From the NCBI RefSeq assembly GCF_019649055.1, contig NW_026570290.1, forward strand, positions 310,001 to 374,000: a stretch of 64,000 nt of DNA. Reading direction: 5' to 3'. This stretch comes from Paramacrobiotus metropolitanus (Eukaryota; Tardigrada; Eutardigrada; Parachela; Macrobiotidae). Below, piece after piece: positions 33,822 to 46,460 of the stretch. Below the pieces are notes generated by a model. That model was not told the origin of the DNA. It saw nothing but the letters and a program-made list of their open reading frames with translations, and ran no database searches. Position numbers and translations under genes: made by a program. Position 1 is the first letter of the stretch. Every line of letters starts with the position of its first letter.

Positions 33822-35585
33822 TCAGTAGAGAAAGCTGCGCATCGTTGAATTGTATATCAGTTGGTAAGACTGGTTTTCTGCCATTCCGCTCGGTTGGTGC
33901 TGTCCTTTCGATTCCATTTCGTGTAGAACAACTAAGTAGCTTACCAATAATCCAATTATCTAGTAACCATCAAACGTGATGAAATTCGGTAAAATTAGAG
34001 ACCATCGCGATCATTTTAAGTTGCTTTGGAGGCACTATCTACGCATACTGTGTGCACTAACCGTCCTAAAGTACGTCTTACGCAGCATTACGCTTTAACA
34101 GTCATATTACATATTATAATTAGTCATATAACATATTAAATTCATTAATCATTTAACAGTCATAATACATATTACATACATATTATAATTAGTGAGATGA
34201 TGAGTTACTAGCCCACGACTGTGGTTAGCGTTTCTTAACTTTATCGACCTTTAGTAAAATGACAGTTGGAAACTTACCGACAGGATTAAATCACTGTTTA
34301 ATGCCAGCAAATACCAAGCGGTGAAATGAACGGGATTATCTCGCAGGCGTCGCACCGTCTTGGTGATATCTTGATACAGAAACTGACTCTTGCAGTCCAA
34401 GGTTTCCGCAAGATTGTTCAGTAAACAAACAATTGAGTGAGCCTGTTAAACGGTGAGGAATTCGTAAACAGAAACCGTGTTCTTACGGTATACAGAAAGT
34501 CGAATTACCCACATAATTAGGCCTTACGATTTGTTGAAATTGAATATATAGAAAGTCTTTGCTGCAAATTTGGTTTATTCGGGGATACACTGTAATTTTC
34601 AGGTTTACGGTCGGTTAACTGAATTTACCTTTGCATACATGTAATGAGCAGCAACTAGTTGCTGGGCTAGGGTAATGAAACTTCCCATAGCGCAGACCGT
34701 GAGGAATAACTTATCCGGTACGGTATTCAAAAACAGAATTCCAAACCGTGGCGGCGCAATGCCCATAACGGCGCTAATTAGGAGAACCGCGACCGCCATA
34801 TTGGAAGCAAGTGAAACCAGATTGAACGGGGCGAATACTTCGTCAAGTTGGGCCACCAGATTCGACAGGGTCAGATGTCGCATACGACAGCTGTGTATTT
34901 CCTCTACCAGCTGTTCATAGGACAAACAGGCACCGGAATACGCATCAACGTTTGAGGCGATATTGTTTTTAACATCATCAAACGCGACGCCCAGTGTCAA
35001 TGCAAAGAATGAGAACAATGTGGAGAACCAGGAAAAAACAAAGATCGTCATCTTCATTACAAAGAACTGTGGAACCAGCATGTACGGTGCTCGGTAATGC
35101 TTGTCAAAAATCGTTATTTTTGTGTGCCAGAGTTCCGTGGAGCGACTGTAGCTAGCATAGAGAATAAACAGAAAGGCCCCCAAAAATAATAAAATTTGTG
35201 CGATATAGATGTACTGTGGACGACGAGAGGACAGCGGATGCCGGTTGAGATACCGGGTCATGGGGTCTTTTACCGCTACCAATATTTTACAGTCATAACT
35301 AAGCTCCGCTACGCAGAAAAGACAGGATACAACAGGGATAATGAATATGAGAGCTACGATGGATGTTTCCATATACAGCGTTGAGTTTGCCAGGGCATCA
35401 AGATAGGTTACAATGTTAGCGAGCAAACCAGTTAGAAGGATTAGCGACATTGTAAACAGAACGAGGAGAGATCCTGGCGTCACACGCAAACCGTCTTTTG
35501 TCATTCTCCATGGATTCATCCCTAAGACCTGCATTGTGCGCAGGAAGTAGTTGTAATACATTTCAAAGGAACCGATTTCGAGCAT
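33822..35585 (-). CDS. Gustatory-receptor-like 7TM protein A
   Basis: Exons 35585-34629, 34442-34278 (165 nt) and 33959-33822, all phase 0; 1260 nt, 419 residues. Exon 1 encodes six hydrophobic segments and the family motif RHLTLSNLVAQLDEVFAPFNLVSL ahead of TM6. Exon 2 has AHSIV...ITKTVRRLRDNPVHFTAW...ALNSDLILS, the intracellular loop and start of TM7. Exon 3 opens IIGLLVSYLVVLHEM, the counterpart of the TYxxxxxQF end of insect gustatory receptors. It is the most divergent member of the cluster and has a longer C-terminal tail (45 residues in exon 3). Such receptors are ligand-gated cation channels of sensory neurons in insects; function here is inferred. Confidence 0.85.
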
Positions 35586-38500
35586 ATCTGCTTGGTACGG
35601 TACGAATCAAATGCGGTGAAGAGCTACACTGCTTGACCAAAAAAACGTTTGATGCGCGTTTAAGTTTCGGCTGCATGCTCATATAGCACTCGAACACGCA
35701 CGAAATCTCCAGTTACAGTTGTCACTTACGAATCAAAATGCTTTGTTTTTCAGTTACGGCCCGATACTAACCAGCTGTTCCTAAATTGACACTGAATGAC
35801 AGTAACGACAAAAAAGAAGTTGCGTACGCCAATCCTTAGCCTATTTGATAGAACCCGCAAAGCACTATCAAGCATCAGTGGTCATAAATGACTCACAATC
35901 TAGCTGAAGAAAGGTCAATGACAATTTACTGCAGCGTACGATAGGGCCATAAGAAACGTGGCGTTTCAAGCCTGAATGTCAGTTTATTTCCTTCCGATCA
36001 GCTTATCAACTTGTTATCAATCAACTTATTTCAATCAAAGATCAACTTTTCAACTTGTTTCTCGGTAATGTCAGCTCTCTTGCAGTAAAAAGAAGTTTCC
36101 AAACCAACCTCATCATAGACACACGTAGCACTTTCGTATCAAAAAATATTTACAGATAGATCAGAAAATAATGATAAATCAGTCCGTTGTGGAATGGGGA
36201 ATAGGCGAATAGACACTATTACTAACTGCTGTTTTCAGACAACTGTCAACCATGTTACCACTAACTACGTTGCCATCGTATTGATAAAATCGACCGAAGC
36301 GAAGCGAAGGCTCTCTATGTTCAAGAAAACGGGACTTTAGTCGGTCACGTCGGTCACTTCTTGATGTTTTAAATAACTTCACAAAAGGGAAATTATTTAT
36401 TAAGACCTATATTTATTGAACCCAAAAAAATAATAAGTGAAAATGGGAAGTTTAAAAAAAGATAAACCTCCTAAAGTGTTTATTTAATTTTGTTTACCGC
36501 TTCGCTTTGGTCTTTCGGTGCTAGCCAACAACGATGCACTTTCCTAGTAATTATACATCTAGATATATCGATATATCTAGAGTAAACCGAAATAAATGCT
36601 CTCAAAGCTAATGTATCAGATTAGCTTAGCCGAGCTACGGTAGTTGCCTTCTTTGTGAGCAAGGCTCATCAGCGCCGACGTACCCGGTATAACCCGATAA
36701 ATAATATCAGCAAATGGATTCGACCGGTATCTGTATCCCTGTTGTTCTGTCGGCATGCACAGTCGTAGACTTTTAATATTGAAACTTGACACAAATGACG
36801 CATGTTCGTAATACGGTGCCCAAACTGTTTGCGCTTTACCGCATACACTAACAATCAGGGTGAGTGATTATTCTAATTTGCTTGACTGAGAATAAGCACG
36901 GTACATCTTTTATTAACAAAGAGCGAAAAAATCTTACTCATTGAAACGAACCTCACGAGAATTGCATGATGTGGCTCGACAGCATGTTAGCAAGCACTAT
37001 GACCAGAGAGAATTGCAAATTTACGTCGAGGCCCACTCCAGGGAGTTATAAAAACTGCAAAAATAGGTATGCGTAGTACGAAGGATGACCTGCATTATTT
37101 TCCCTCTTTTAGTTTTCTCTTAGTATCAGTTGGGAGAGAGAAGAGGATAAACAACTGCTTGCTCGTTTTGCAGTTACCATTATGTCTCTGCACCATTGCC
37201 CCATTTTTACTTATTGAATACGCGTAATAAGGAGCCAATACTATCGTTTTTTCTTGTTTAAGAAAATTGCAATGACGTCTTAGAATGTATTATTGCGCAG
37301 GAAATTCTTAAAATACTACTAACTGCTTTAGGGTTTTGGAATCGGCCGTTGAGCAGGCTGCAGGAATTTCTGCAGTCGGTTCTCGACTATGTCGTGACGT
37401 CTGAATCTTCCTTCCAAGGACGATACAGACGGCACTGGAAGGACGATACAGACGGCACAACGGATTCGAGAACTCTTTTCACCGAAGACTCTTCTACGAG
37501 AGCTAATCTACTACAAGAGCTCCTCACGTCACAACCCCAGCGGCAACCCACGGGGTTATACAGATAGGTAGTCATTCTAATAGCTGCAGTGCTACAGTGG
37601 TGAGACTCGTTGTAAGTGCTACAGAAATTTTGAATTAACCGAATGTAAAATTGTTACAATTAAGACTTGGTATTTTGTGTAAGTGATTAAGTTGGCGTGA
37701 TGTACCCTTACACTTACAATAAGAGTTTTCACCTGAAGCGACTCGGCATTATAATAATTATTGTAATATTTTGAAAACCACACGTACAGTACTGAGTACA
37801 GTACTGAATTGCGCTGACCTTGTAAGCTCGTACAACTACAGTAAGACGTGTTAATTCACTAATATAATAATTATTATGCATTTAGTACAGAAACATTTAA
37901 AAGCGTATTTGTTGACTGTGTACAACAATCGTACACTATGTGACAGAAATACAACCGCAAAATGTTTTAATGTAGTACGCGTTTGCGTTTCTGTAATTGA
38001 TGTGCAATGGAATGAAATTATTTTGGAGTTAACACCCACACCTTATATCGCCATATCGATATATTTATATACAACTTGCGGATAGTGTGCGCTAGCTTTA
38101 AATTTAAGTGCGTTTAAGTAGTAATATTAATTATTATTTTGGTTGACTGTCAATCAATGGCTTTGTAAATTTTTCAGAATTTATTTAGTGGACAATTAAC
38201 TGACTGGTTTCCACAGAATATTTTAAAGGATGGTCGCGTCAGCTTATTTAACTTTATCAAGCCTCAGTTGTATGTACCATATTGTAGCCTCAAATTGAAC
38301 AAAGCTCTGTTTGAATGGATTACCGTACTGTGCAAACTGAATCTTGTCTCTGACAGTGTCATCTGATTAATTAAATACCAGGGATTTAAACGTGGCCGTT
38401 TTCGAAAGAACTAGCCGAAAAAAGCAATAGAGAAGTACAGCTGTGTTTTTGTAAATAGCGGTAAATCGGTAATGGCAGGAATTTCGATAGTAATAAAGAC

Positions 38501-38997
38501 TAAAGATTGCACTGAAAAAAATATTTCCGAAGCTGCTCTGCATTCGCACAAGGAGCTTTCTTTGATACTTGTTTCAAACAAATCATGACATTCTCTTCTG
38601 GCATTACAATAATAAAATCCGTATACGGAAACGGTAACAGTTAGCAGTTATATCATTTCCGTGGAACCAGAGATATGTGTAACTGTGAATGTATAATTTC
38701 ACTGGCGCTTTCTTTTGACTGGGCCCTGGCAAACGCTTTTGGTGTGTAACGGTAACAATAATCAGTCGAGATCTGCTTTGTTTTTATCACAACCGGTTAA
38801 CTGTTCATACAATTTAGAAAACACCATAAAACTATGACAAATAAATCTCGCTCAGTTCATCAGCTCTTTCCATAGTGCCCATCACTGACGCTGCATTCCC
38901 CAGTTGTATTTCTCTTGACAGACGCTGTCCGCGGCTGTCGTACAAACTGTCGCAGTAATCAGTTTATATCTAGAGTAGGTTTATGCACAGGATCAGT
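35586..38997. other. Gene-poor interval between Gr-like genes A and B
   Basis: No supported gene. A dispersed repeat at about 36,490-36,555 matches about 3990-4045. A short direct duplication (ggacgatacagacggcac twice) at 37,419-37,458 lies inside a 72-codon open frame of unknown meaning. Confidence 0.45.
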
Positions 38998-40376
38998 TTA
39001 CGGGAACTTCGTTGTACAGTTGCATGGGAGCATGTAATGGCGATCATCTTTAGAATTCATCTCATACAGCACCAAAACATACGTAATGAGAATGCCGGAC
39101 ACCTGAAAGGGAATAACCACCTGATATTGTTATTTCCGCCGCGCCATTCCGCAATTTTTGAAAGTCGAAACCGTTACCGACAGAATTAGCTCAGTGTTCA
39201 GTGTGAAGATATTTCCAGCTGTGAACACAACAGGACAATCGTGTATACGGCGCATTGTTCTGTTTATCAGCACTTCTAGCCCATCGATTTTGCTGCCAAG
39301 CTCTTCCGACATGGTCCTTAGAATCACCACAACCGAATGTGCCTACAAAAAAGTGCATTCGTAATAGACAGTACCAGTCACCAAGTCCAATAAAAAAAGC
39401 TTTATTTTCCCTTGAAGAAGGTTCTGCTTACCTGCGTGTGCGTATAAGCCGCTGCAGTAATTCTTTGAATCAGTAAGAACAAATTAGCCAACGCCATGAG
39501 TGAGCAGAGCAATAGATCAGTTGTATTGTTGGTGAACATGTATCCAATTTTTGACGGCGTCACACCGATCACTATATCAACCAGGATAACTACTAGAAGG
39601 ACCTCCAAAATCAAGCTGACGAGACTGGAGGGGGCATAAATGGTATCCAGACGCCGAACAATGTCCGACAACGCCAGATGTTCATGTCGACCTTTAGTAA
39701 TTCCCGCTGTCAGTTCCTGGAAATCAATTCTATCGGTTTTGTACATTCGATAATGCGCTTCATATTCGTATCCAATCTGCCTGAAGGCTGAGCCTAAGGT
39801 TACAGCGAGAATGACAAACGACCCCGAAAACGCTAAAGCCACAGCACTGATCCCGTGCAACAGGGCAGTTTGGAGAACGAGTCCGTATACGGAGTAAAAT
39901 TCAAAGCCGAAAATGACTTCTTTTTGATACCAAACATTCTGATACCGCTGTACCGTGATGTACGTTAATATAACGAGGAATCCATTAAAGCAGACAGTAT
40001 ACCATACACAGCAGCATCTCAGCGTGCGCACAACAAGCGGCACACTTTCGACTCGTCGGCGCAGTTCATCCATGATAGCCGGCAAATGCTTGCTACGCAA
40101 AGAAAACACAGATCCGTAGATAGTGACTAGGACTTCGGTTAGAATAAACAAACCAGCTACAAGGGCCAGCGGAATTTTCGGTTCGTCGGTGGTATTCCAA
40201 GTGTGCGAGTACATCAGAAGGTCTGCAGTTAGGGCGCATAGCGACAGTGTGACCAAGAAAATTCTGGAGACAATCGAATATGGCAGCAGTTTTGTTCCGG
40301 CATTAGTTTCCTGCCAAGGACACATTCCGTATACACGTAAGCACTGCAAAAAGAAATGTGAACATTTAGCAAACAT
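38998..40376 (-). CDS. Gustatory-receptor-like 7TM protein B
   Basis: Exons 40376-39432, 39342-39178 (165 nt) and 39102-38998, phase 0; 1215 nt, 404 residues. It starts MFAKCSHFF and then has the family CPWQET box, six TM segments in exon 1, and HLALSDIVRRLDTIYAPSSL before TM6. Exon 2 has RTMRRIHDCPVVFTAGNIF and LNTELILS. Exon 3 has VSGILITYVLVLYEM and ends after a short Cys-containing tail (LPCNCTT). It is the closest relative of C, with identical exon lengths when C is started at 52,613. Predicted chemosensory channel in the plasma membrane. Confidence 0.9.
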
Positions 40377-41314
40377 TTTGCAAATTACTACTAGAGAACA
40401 ATCATTTTAAGTAACGTTGAACCGCGTTTGTTTGCAGATTTTTGCGTCGGCTGAACCGAAGTCTCAGATGAGCGTCGGTGGCTAACGCTACTACATTTTA
40501 TATTAGCTGATTGGTCGACGTCTTTTCAAGTCCACGTCTCTACAAAAGTCATATGATTGGACAAAGTGAGCGCGTACACAGCTGGCCGGAGTGTGTACAT
40601 GTCGTTTAATGCAACATTAGATCATCAATAGATCGCGTTTCTGACGTGGACTGGGCTTGGAGTTTGTTGGTAATGACACCGTCATGCAGAATACTTCCAG
40701 ATATCCCTCTGAATGCATACACTTCAACAATTGCACTGTTCAAATTTCTCAGCCGGTTAGAAATTTCACTGCATTTGGTTACTCGTTTTGCTTGTACTTT
40801 GTATAAATTTGTGGCCGTAGGAAGTGAAATACAAAGAAATCTCCATCACGCATGTTAATATTGCGTGCGATCAATCATAAGCAGTGGAACTGGAGTGCAG
40901 TTTGGAGTTAACACCGACGGGCAACGCCCGATAAAATAGCGTTTCTGGTCAGATGAGGGGTGTGACAACCCACAATAAAAGTCCTAAAGTAAAGTATAAA
41001 CTAATTTCTGGTGACAACCCTTCTAAAACTAATTTTGATTCTCGGTTTTGAATGATTAATTAAAAGTCCCCAGTATCCCTCCATATGCCTATTAGAACGG
41101 CGTTTCCGTCCGATTTTAATCTAAAATGCGATAACAGTTGCTTTACGTGTGACAACTGACAAGGTTTATTTTAAAATGGCTCTTACAACTCTGCCTTTTA
41201 CACAAGTAAAACGAATGGCGCACTTATTGAATATACTGCCTACCGGAACTACGGCAAGCAAAATTTTTGCAGCACTTACTTAGTACGTACCTGCAACGCT
41301 GAAAGATGTTGCTG
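40377..41314. other. Intergenic region between Gr-like B and secreted protein gene G1
   Basis: The first ~350 bp, upstream of B, resemble the upstream sequences of C (52,614-52,960) and of the solo fragment at 46,071. No gene seen. Confidence 0.45.
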
Positions 41315-41480
41315 CAAGGTACGATACCATCGCCGCCTTCCCGATTCAGTGATTATAGTCTTAAACGATCAGATCTATTTTGATACTGTTTGCTGGCTAC
41401 TGGCCACTGGGAACGTGAAAACGCTGTGTCTCTGATTTTGCGTTCAAGTTACCCTTTGCATTCCCAGGTAAAGCGTGGCT
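41315..41480 (+). promoter_or_regulatory. Conserved upstream block of the G family, copy 1
   Basis: It begins near ggtacgataccatcgccgcc and ends near cattcccaggtaaag. Similar blocks lie at about 43,415-43,575 and 55,748-55,920, each 190-360 bp before the start codon of a G-family gene. The ending ccaggtaaag looks like a splice donor, so it may be a 5-prime non-coding exon as well as promoter DNA. A TATA-like gatataaaac follows at 41,541. Confidence 0.6.
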
Positions 41481-41670
41481 GTTATTGCCACACTGGCGTT
41501 TGTGGCACTGGGTAAACTTTGCACTAAGTAGCGGCAAACTGATATAAAACAAGCCGGTCACAAACGTGGCGCTTAATACAGAAGCCGCAAACTCTCAGAC
41601 TTTTACATTAAACCTTTTCTACTTTATTACTGATACTTCGCGCTTTTCCGCGCGCCACAAATTGCCGAAG

Positions 41671-42891
41671 ATGTTGCGGATTCTCTGTGCGGTAGCTTTT
41701 CTCTGCGGAGCCGTGTATTCTCAGCTGACGATGCCGGGTCTAACCGGACTAAATTTTGGAGAAAATTGTGCGACAGAAGATCGGTTAGCGTTCTTCCAGT
41801 GCTCCGCGGAAATTCAGATGCAAAATATGACCAAGGCTCAAGTATTCCAACAGACCGTCCAAATCTTTCAGACCGGCATGTTCACTGAAGAGCAGGCGAA
41901 GGAGATTGCCGATGCTTTTTGCAGGTACGCAAAGATTATATGGATGAACATAGAGTAGGCTTTGGATACCAATATTTTCAAGCTTCAGGTTAAATTATTG
42001 CTGTATGATTTTGATTCTTTCGTAATCGTATTGACATCGACATTTGTAAATCACGACCTAATAATGCGGATGTATGTACACTGTGTAATACGTGTGTCGT
42101 CGCAAGTACACTGCACGTTGTATGCACATATTGCAAGTTAACCTGTTCTCAGAACATCAAAACTTTAGAATTATTGGTTTTTGGATTATTTACAAATTTT
42201 AATTGCTTGTCTTACATCACATCACCATGCACTGATGATTGACCGTACTTTTTTGTTGTAGCCTTGCAAACGCTTCGAGCGCATGCTTGCGTGCAGCTCG
42301 CTGTGGCTCAGGTCCGGTGATAATACCGCCTTCCCAACTGGATGAAAATGTGCTGCAGATGTGTTCTTCTCCCAATCGCTACAAGCACTTTACAGAGATT
42401 GCGCGTTGCAATAAACGACTTTTCATTGACTTCGCCTTCGTGAGTGATCCTCAGCTGGCAAACATTCATGTCATAATGTCCAACATTACGATGACTTCTA
42501 CGAGTAACGACACGCCAAGCTTGCTTCCTCAACGCTTCCTCACCATCATATGCCGGTATGCTTCTCAACTGAAGGGATGTTCCCACATTTTTATAACAAT
42601 TTCATCGCACGCTATTTTTGGTTTGGTAATACAGCTTGAATGCGGAAAATCCGTATAAGCAAACTGTTAATGTCGCTCTCTAGCAGGCTCTTTAAATGGC
42701 ATTGTCCTTGCGCTTTATCCTATATAAATATTTTGCTAAAATACCGTATTGTTTTTTGCAGATTGTTCAACCGCTTAAGAGAGTTAGTTCCTTCGGAGAG
42801 GGTTACTGCTACTTGCGGTGCCGATGCCCAGACGGCTTTCACCGAATTAACTGGCCACATTCGCAAGACGTTTCAGTGCCAGAGTCGATAG
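41671..42891 (+). CDS. Small Cys-rich secreted protein G1, unrecognised family
   Basis: Exons 41671-41924, 42262-42555 and 42762-42891 (678 nt, 225 residues), both junctions in phase 2. Signal peptide MLRILCAVAFLCGAVYSQ. The Cys pattern across exons is ENC, FQC, AFC|S, SAC, ARC, QMC, ARC, IIC|R, ATC and FQC, ten Cys after the leader with regular spacing, suggesting an all-disulfide helical fold. Charged, Gln- and Asn-rich loops are typical of a secreted protein. I do not recognise the family; a nematode-style DUF19-like fold or an odorant-binding-like role are only possibilities. TATA-like box at 41,541. It lies inside the Gr-like cluster with paralogues G2, G3 and probably H. Confidence 0.8.
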
Positions 42892-43414
42892 CGGATAAAA
42901 CTACTAAGATATGAAATAATTATGCAAGCGCAAGCAGGCCGAATTACAGCTGTTCTTTAAATGTCAAACTTAAAAATGCGCTTTTTGCGCCTTCATGCGA
43001 AGTGCTGACGATCTGCTTCATTTTATTTCTATCAATCTATAGCTCGCGTGAAGGTCACAGTATCCACTAAATCAACTTTATTTTTTGCGTGTTGTTTCAT
43101 GCAAGACAGAATGAATTCGCGTTGACCAAGCAAAAGCAAATCCACAATGTGATTTCTGGTATACCGACTTTAGGTTGGAACTTTTTGAATCGAATTTTCT
43201 TCTCGGTTATGTGTTAGTTATTAAAACTTTAAAAGCCTGAAGCAGTTTTCTATACGGCTATCACGAAAGTGTTCGCCACGCTAAAATCTATGAATTCTGT
43301 CCAGTTGCTTTTTAATTTTTAGAAAGCAATAGCACATGTTCGTGGTTGTTGAATTTGAATATGTTGACTCAGCAGAATTTGCGCAGCAATGCAGACATAT
43401 TTTCCTGCGTGGTA
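42892..43414. other. Intergenic region between G1 and G2
   Basis: No gene seen; the conserved upstream block of G2 starts near 43,415. Confidence 0.5.
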
Positions 43415-43785
43415 CGATACCATCGTCGCCTTCCTGAGTTGATGATTATAATCTTAAACGATAAGATCTATTCTCCTTTTGGTCGCTGAATTTCTGGCGA
43501 CTGGGATGGGGAACACGCTGCGTGCGAATGTTGCTTTCATGTTACTCACTGCATTTCCAGGTAAAGAGTGTAAAGTTCGCCCAATTTTATGCCAAGGAAC
43601 TACCCATGTGGTTAACACTTAACACAGCACTGAAGTCGCAACAAACCGAATACAACAAGCCACTAAAGCCAGTCACAAAGCGGCAATACCGTATGCTATA
43701 AAAGCCTTAAACACTTCAGCTTTCACATTGACAGCTTAGGTATGTTAATTTAATATTAGCCCGGGTGTGCCACAACTTTTTAAAA

Positions 43786-45161
43786 ATGTTGCGGGTTCTT
43801 TGTGCGATTGCTTTGCTCTGCGGAGCCGTGTATCCTCAGCTGACGATCCTGGGCCTGCCATGGCTATCCCAAGCGTTTGGGCCGAATTGTACGGATGACG
43901 ATCAGATGGCGCTCTTTCGATGCTCCACGGATCTTTATACGGATCTTCATATGCAAAATCAGACCATGCAGAACCCGGAAGTCCAAAAAGCCGTAGAAAC
44001 CGTCATAAGCGGCAATATCACTATCACCGAAGAGCAAGCAAAGTTCATTGTTGATGCTCATTGCCGGTACGCTCAGATTATGCAGATTGCAGATGCAATT
44101 TAGAGTAGCTTTTCAGGTTTAAGGTTTAAGCTTTAGAAAATGACAATAAGTAATCTTTACGTGAGTGACACCGAAAACGAAATACTAACTGCCCGTAGGT
44201 TACATGTTAAACCATTGTTAGAAATACAATTTTGATTCTTTCGGGATCGTAATACTCGTAATGCCGAAATTTCTAGGTGACGCCATAGTAATGATGATGC
44301 ACAATCCAGTTGCTTTGCCGCAATTACAGTTCGCTTTGAATATACTGGTATGTTAATTTACGCTTATAACTTGGAATCTGGTTTTTTGAGATTGTCCAGA
44401 GGTTTTACTCGTAACTGGCTGCTTGGCATCGAGTTTGTAACATGCACTGAAGACGGTGATTGATCATTGACCAAACGAAGTCTTTTTGTTGTAGTCTTCT
44501 AAACGGTTCAAGCGCATGCTTTCGTGCTGCTCCCGATCGCTGCGTCTTAAGTCCGTCGATGACGTGGTCGTTCCAGCTGAACGAGAAAGTGCTGAAATTG
44601 TGTTCTACTTCCAATCGCTACAAGCTCTTCACCGAGAGTGTGCGTTGCAATAAGAAACTGGATATTTTCAGCATCATCGCGAGTGATCCTCAGCTGCCAC
44701 TTATTGGTGCAGAAATCTCCAGTCTTATGATGCCATCTACGAGTATCGAGGACATCTCAAACTCGTTCCCTCAACGCTTCACCACCGTCATTTGCCGGTA
44801 TAGTCCTTAACTGAGTTCCATATTATTTTTTTATCAACAAATCTAAGTTTATAAATAATTTAATCACATGCTGTTTTCGGTTTGGAAATGCCGGTTTCGA
44901 TACGAAACAACCATACAAGTAATCTTAATTTGGTCTTGGAATAGGTTTTTTAATTTAAATGGCATTTTCCAAGAACTTTGTCGTATGCAATAGGTTTTAT
45001 TTTGATACTACAGATATGCTGTTCTTTGCAGATTGCTCAATCGTTTTGAAGAAATTGTACTTTTGGAGAAAGTAAATGCTACTTGCGGCGCCGATGCAAA
45101 AATGGCCTACACCGAATTAACTGCCCACATTCGCAATATGTTTCAATGCCAGGGTCGATAG
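43786..45161 (+). CDS. Small Cys-rich secreted protein G2
   Basis: Exons 43786-44066, 44495-44797 and 45032-45161 (714 nt, 237 residues), the same phase-2 junctions as G1. Signal peptide MLRVLCAIALLCGAVYPQ. The ten mature Cys keep G1 spacing (NC, FRC, HC|R, SAC, RC, KLC, RC, IC|R, TC, QC). The third exon has the same length as in G1 (130 nt) and ends QCQGR against QCQSR. A clear TATA box (TATAAAA, about 43,697) lies about 90 bp before the ATG, and the conserved upstream block is at about 43,415-43,575. Function unknown; secreted. Confidence 0.8.
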
Positions 45162-46029
45162 CGGAAAAGCTTCACACAAAATCATGAAATACTAAGTACT
45201 CGTACTACTACGGTACACAAGCTCATTCAAATGTCTGCCCGAATCATCCTCCCGCTGTTTCAAACATGACATGGCAAAACTGACGGATACTGTTGTTCCG
45301 CTCTCCGGATATTCCTTCTTTCCATCAGTTCTGCTGTTTGCGTGAAGGTGTATCGCTGTATCAGTTTGTTTGCATACGCTAGTAGTATTGCTTGAACCAA
45401 TAAATTCACAATGGATAAACAAACAAAAAAAGCCGATTCCTGCGCCCCTCACTAAAAACAAAGGGAACGGTGAACGAAAAAAATTCAAAGAGTCTAATCT
45501 AAACTTCATCGAAGATTTTCGGAAATACTCGTACGTATTGAATCTACTAATCAAACAGTGCTGCGAAAGACAGCAAGAAAATCAAAACTCTATCATGGAA
45601 CAGAAGATACCCGTTTACGGTTTGAAACAGATTTTTTCATTGAACGATTTTCATTATGATTTACAATTTTTGCGTAAATATTCAACATTTGGCTACCTAA
45701 ACTTATCGTTGGAATTTATGGGATATACGGTAAATCGCAGTAAATACGGCACAATAATGTCAGACACAAGAAGGAAAGCCGCCTGTCAGATTTATTTTGT
45801 TTAACAACTGTACAGGTAACTGAGGTTATTGAACATATTACATAGGTATGAGCTCCCTTACAGGCTTGAGGTCTCTATTGAATGCTAAAGTACAATAATA
45901 TGTGCGAGTAGTTTCAAAATTCCGAACAATACTTTTCATACAAAAATCCCATCAGAAGATAACGTAGTGTTATATCTGAAAACATCCATTCGCGGATCGC
46001 AATTAATTAGCTGTGACAAGGTACTGTGT
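45162..46029. other. Interval with one unexplained open frame
   Basis: The plus strand is open from 45,370 to 45,804 (about 144 codons, Lys/Asn/Tyr-rich, no ATG near its start, no motif I know). It could be an exon or chance in AT-rich DNA. Nothing else supported. Confidence 0.3.
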
Positions 46030-46460
46030 TACAGCGAACATTGCAAAACTAAACGCGAATATTTGTCGAACATTTTGCTAAATCACAGGGTTATGACCGT
46101 TCAGAGAATGCTGAACCGTTTTTTGCCTGCAAAGGAATACCGACTGCATCTACCCAATCCAAAGTCTACTAGACAAGGAGCAGCTGCTGAAACACTTCAG
46201 TAGTGTTTCTGCAGTGTGGATTAACTGCAAGCTGGCCATCGTCCTTTTAAATCTAACTTCGAAAAGTCTGCTTGTATGCAGCCTGATTTTATGGATTACC
46301 TAATATATGTAACTGCAAAAAGAAGCATTAGATTGTCAAAGCCTCTCAGTTTTGACGTGGATTATGCTGCCACTTTTGTACTTTTGTTGACACACAATTG
46401 AAGCGTATTTTAATGGTTCCGCGCCATGAAAGATACGTTTTCCCTATGTTTACTTATATA
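46030..46460 (-). pseudogene. Solo 5-prime fragment of a Gr-like gene with its upstream region
   Basis: On the minus strand an ATG at 46073-46071 opens MFDKYSRLVLQC, matching the starts of B and C (MFAKCSHFFLQC, MYDKYSRFTLPC). It then stops after two more codons and homology ends. The sequence on the promoter side, up to about 46,460 (for example gattatgctgccacttttgt), matches the region before C (gattatgctgccaattttgt near 52,880). So the promoter and first ~12 codons of a Gr-like gene survive without the rest. Confidence 0.7.

Noticed and set aside
37349-37567. 72-codon frame with an internal direct duplication
   Set aside because: Too short and without motif; the duplication explains part of the open frame.
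45370-45804. 144-codon plus-strand frame as a gene
   Set aside because: No ATG near its start, no splice partner and no recognised motif; kept only as an unexplained open frame.
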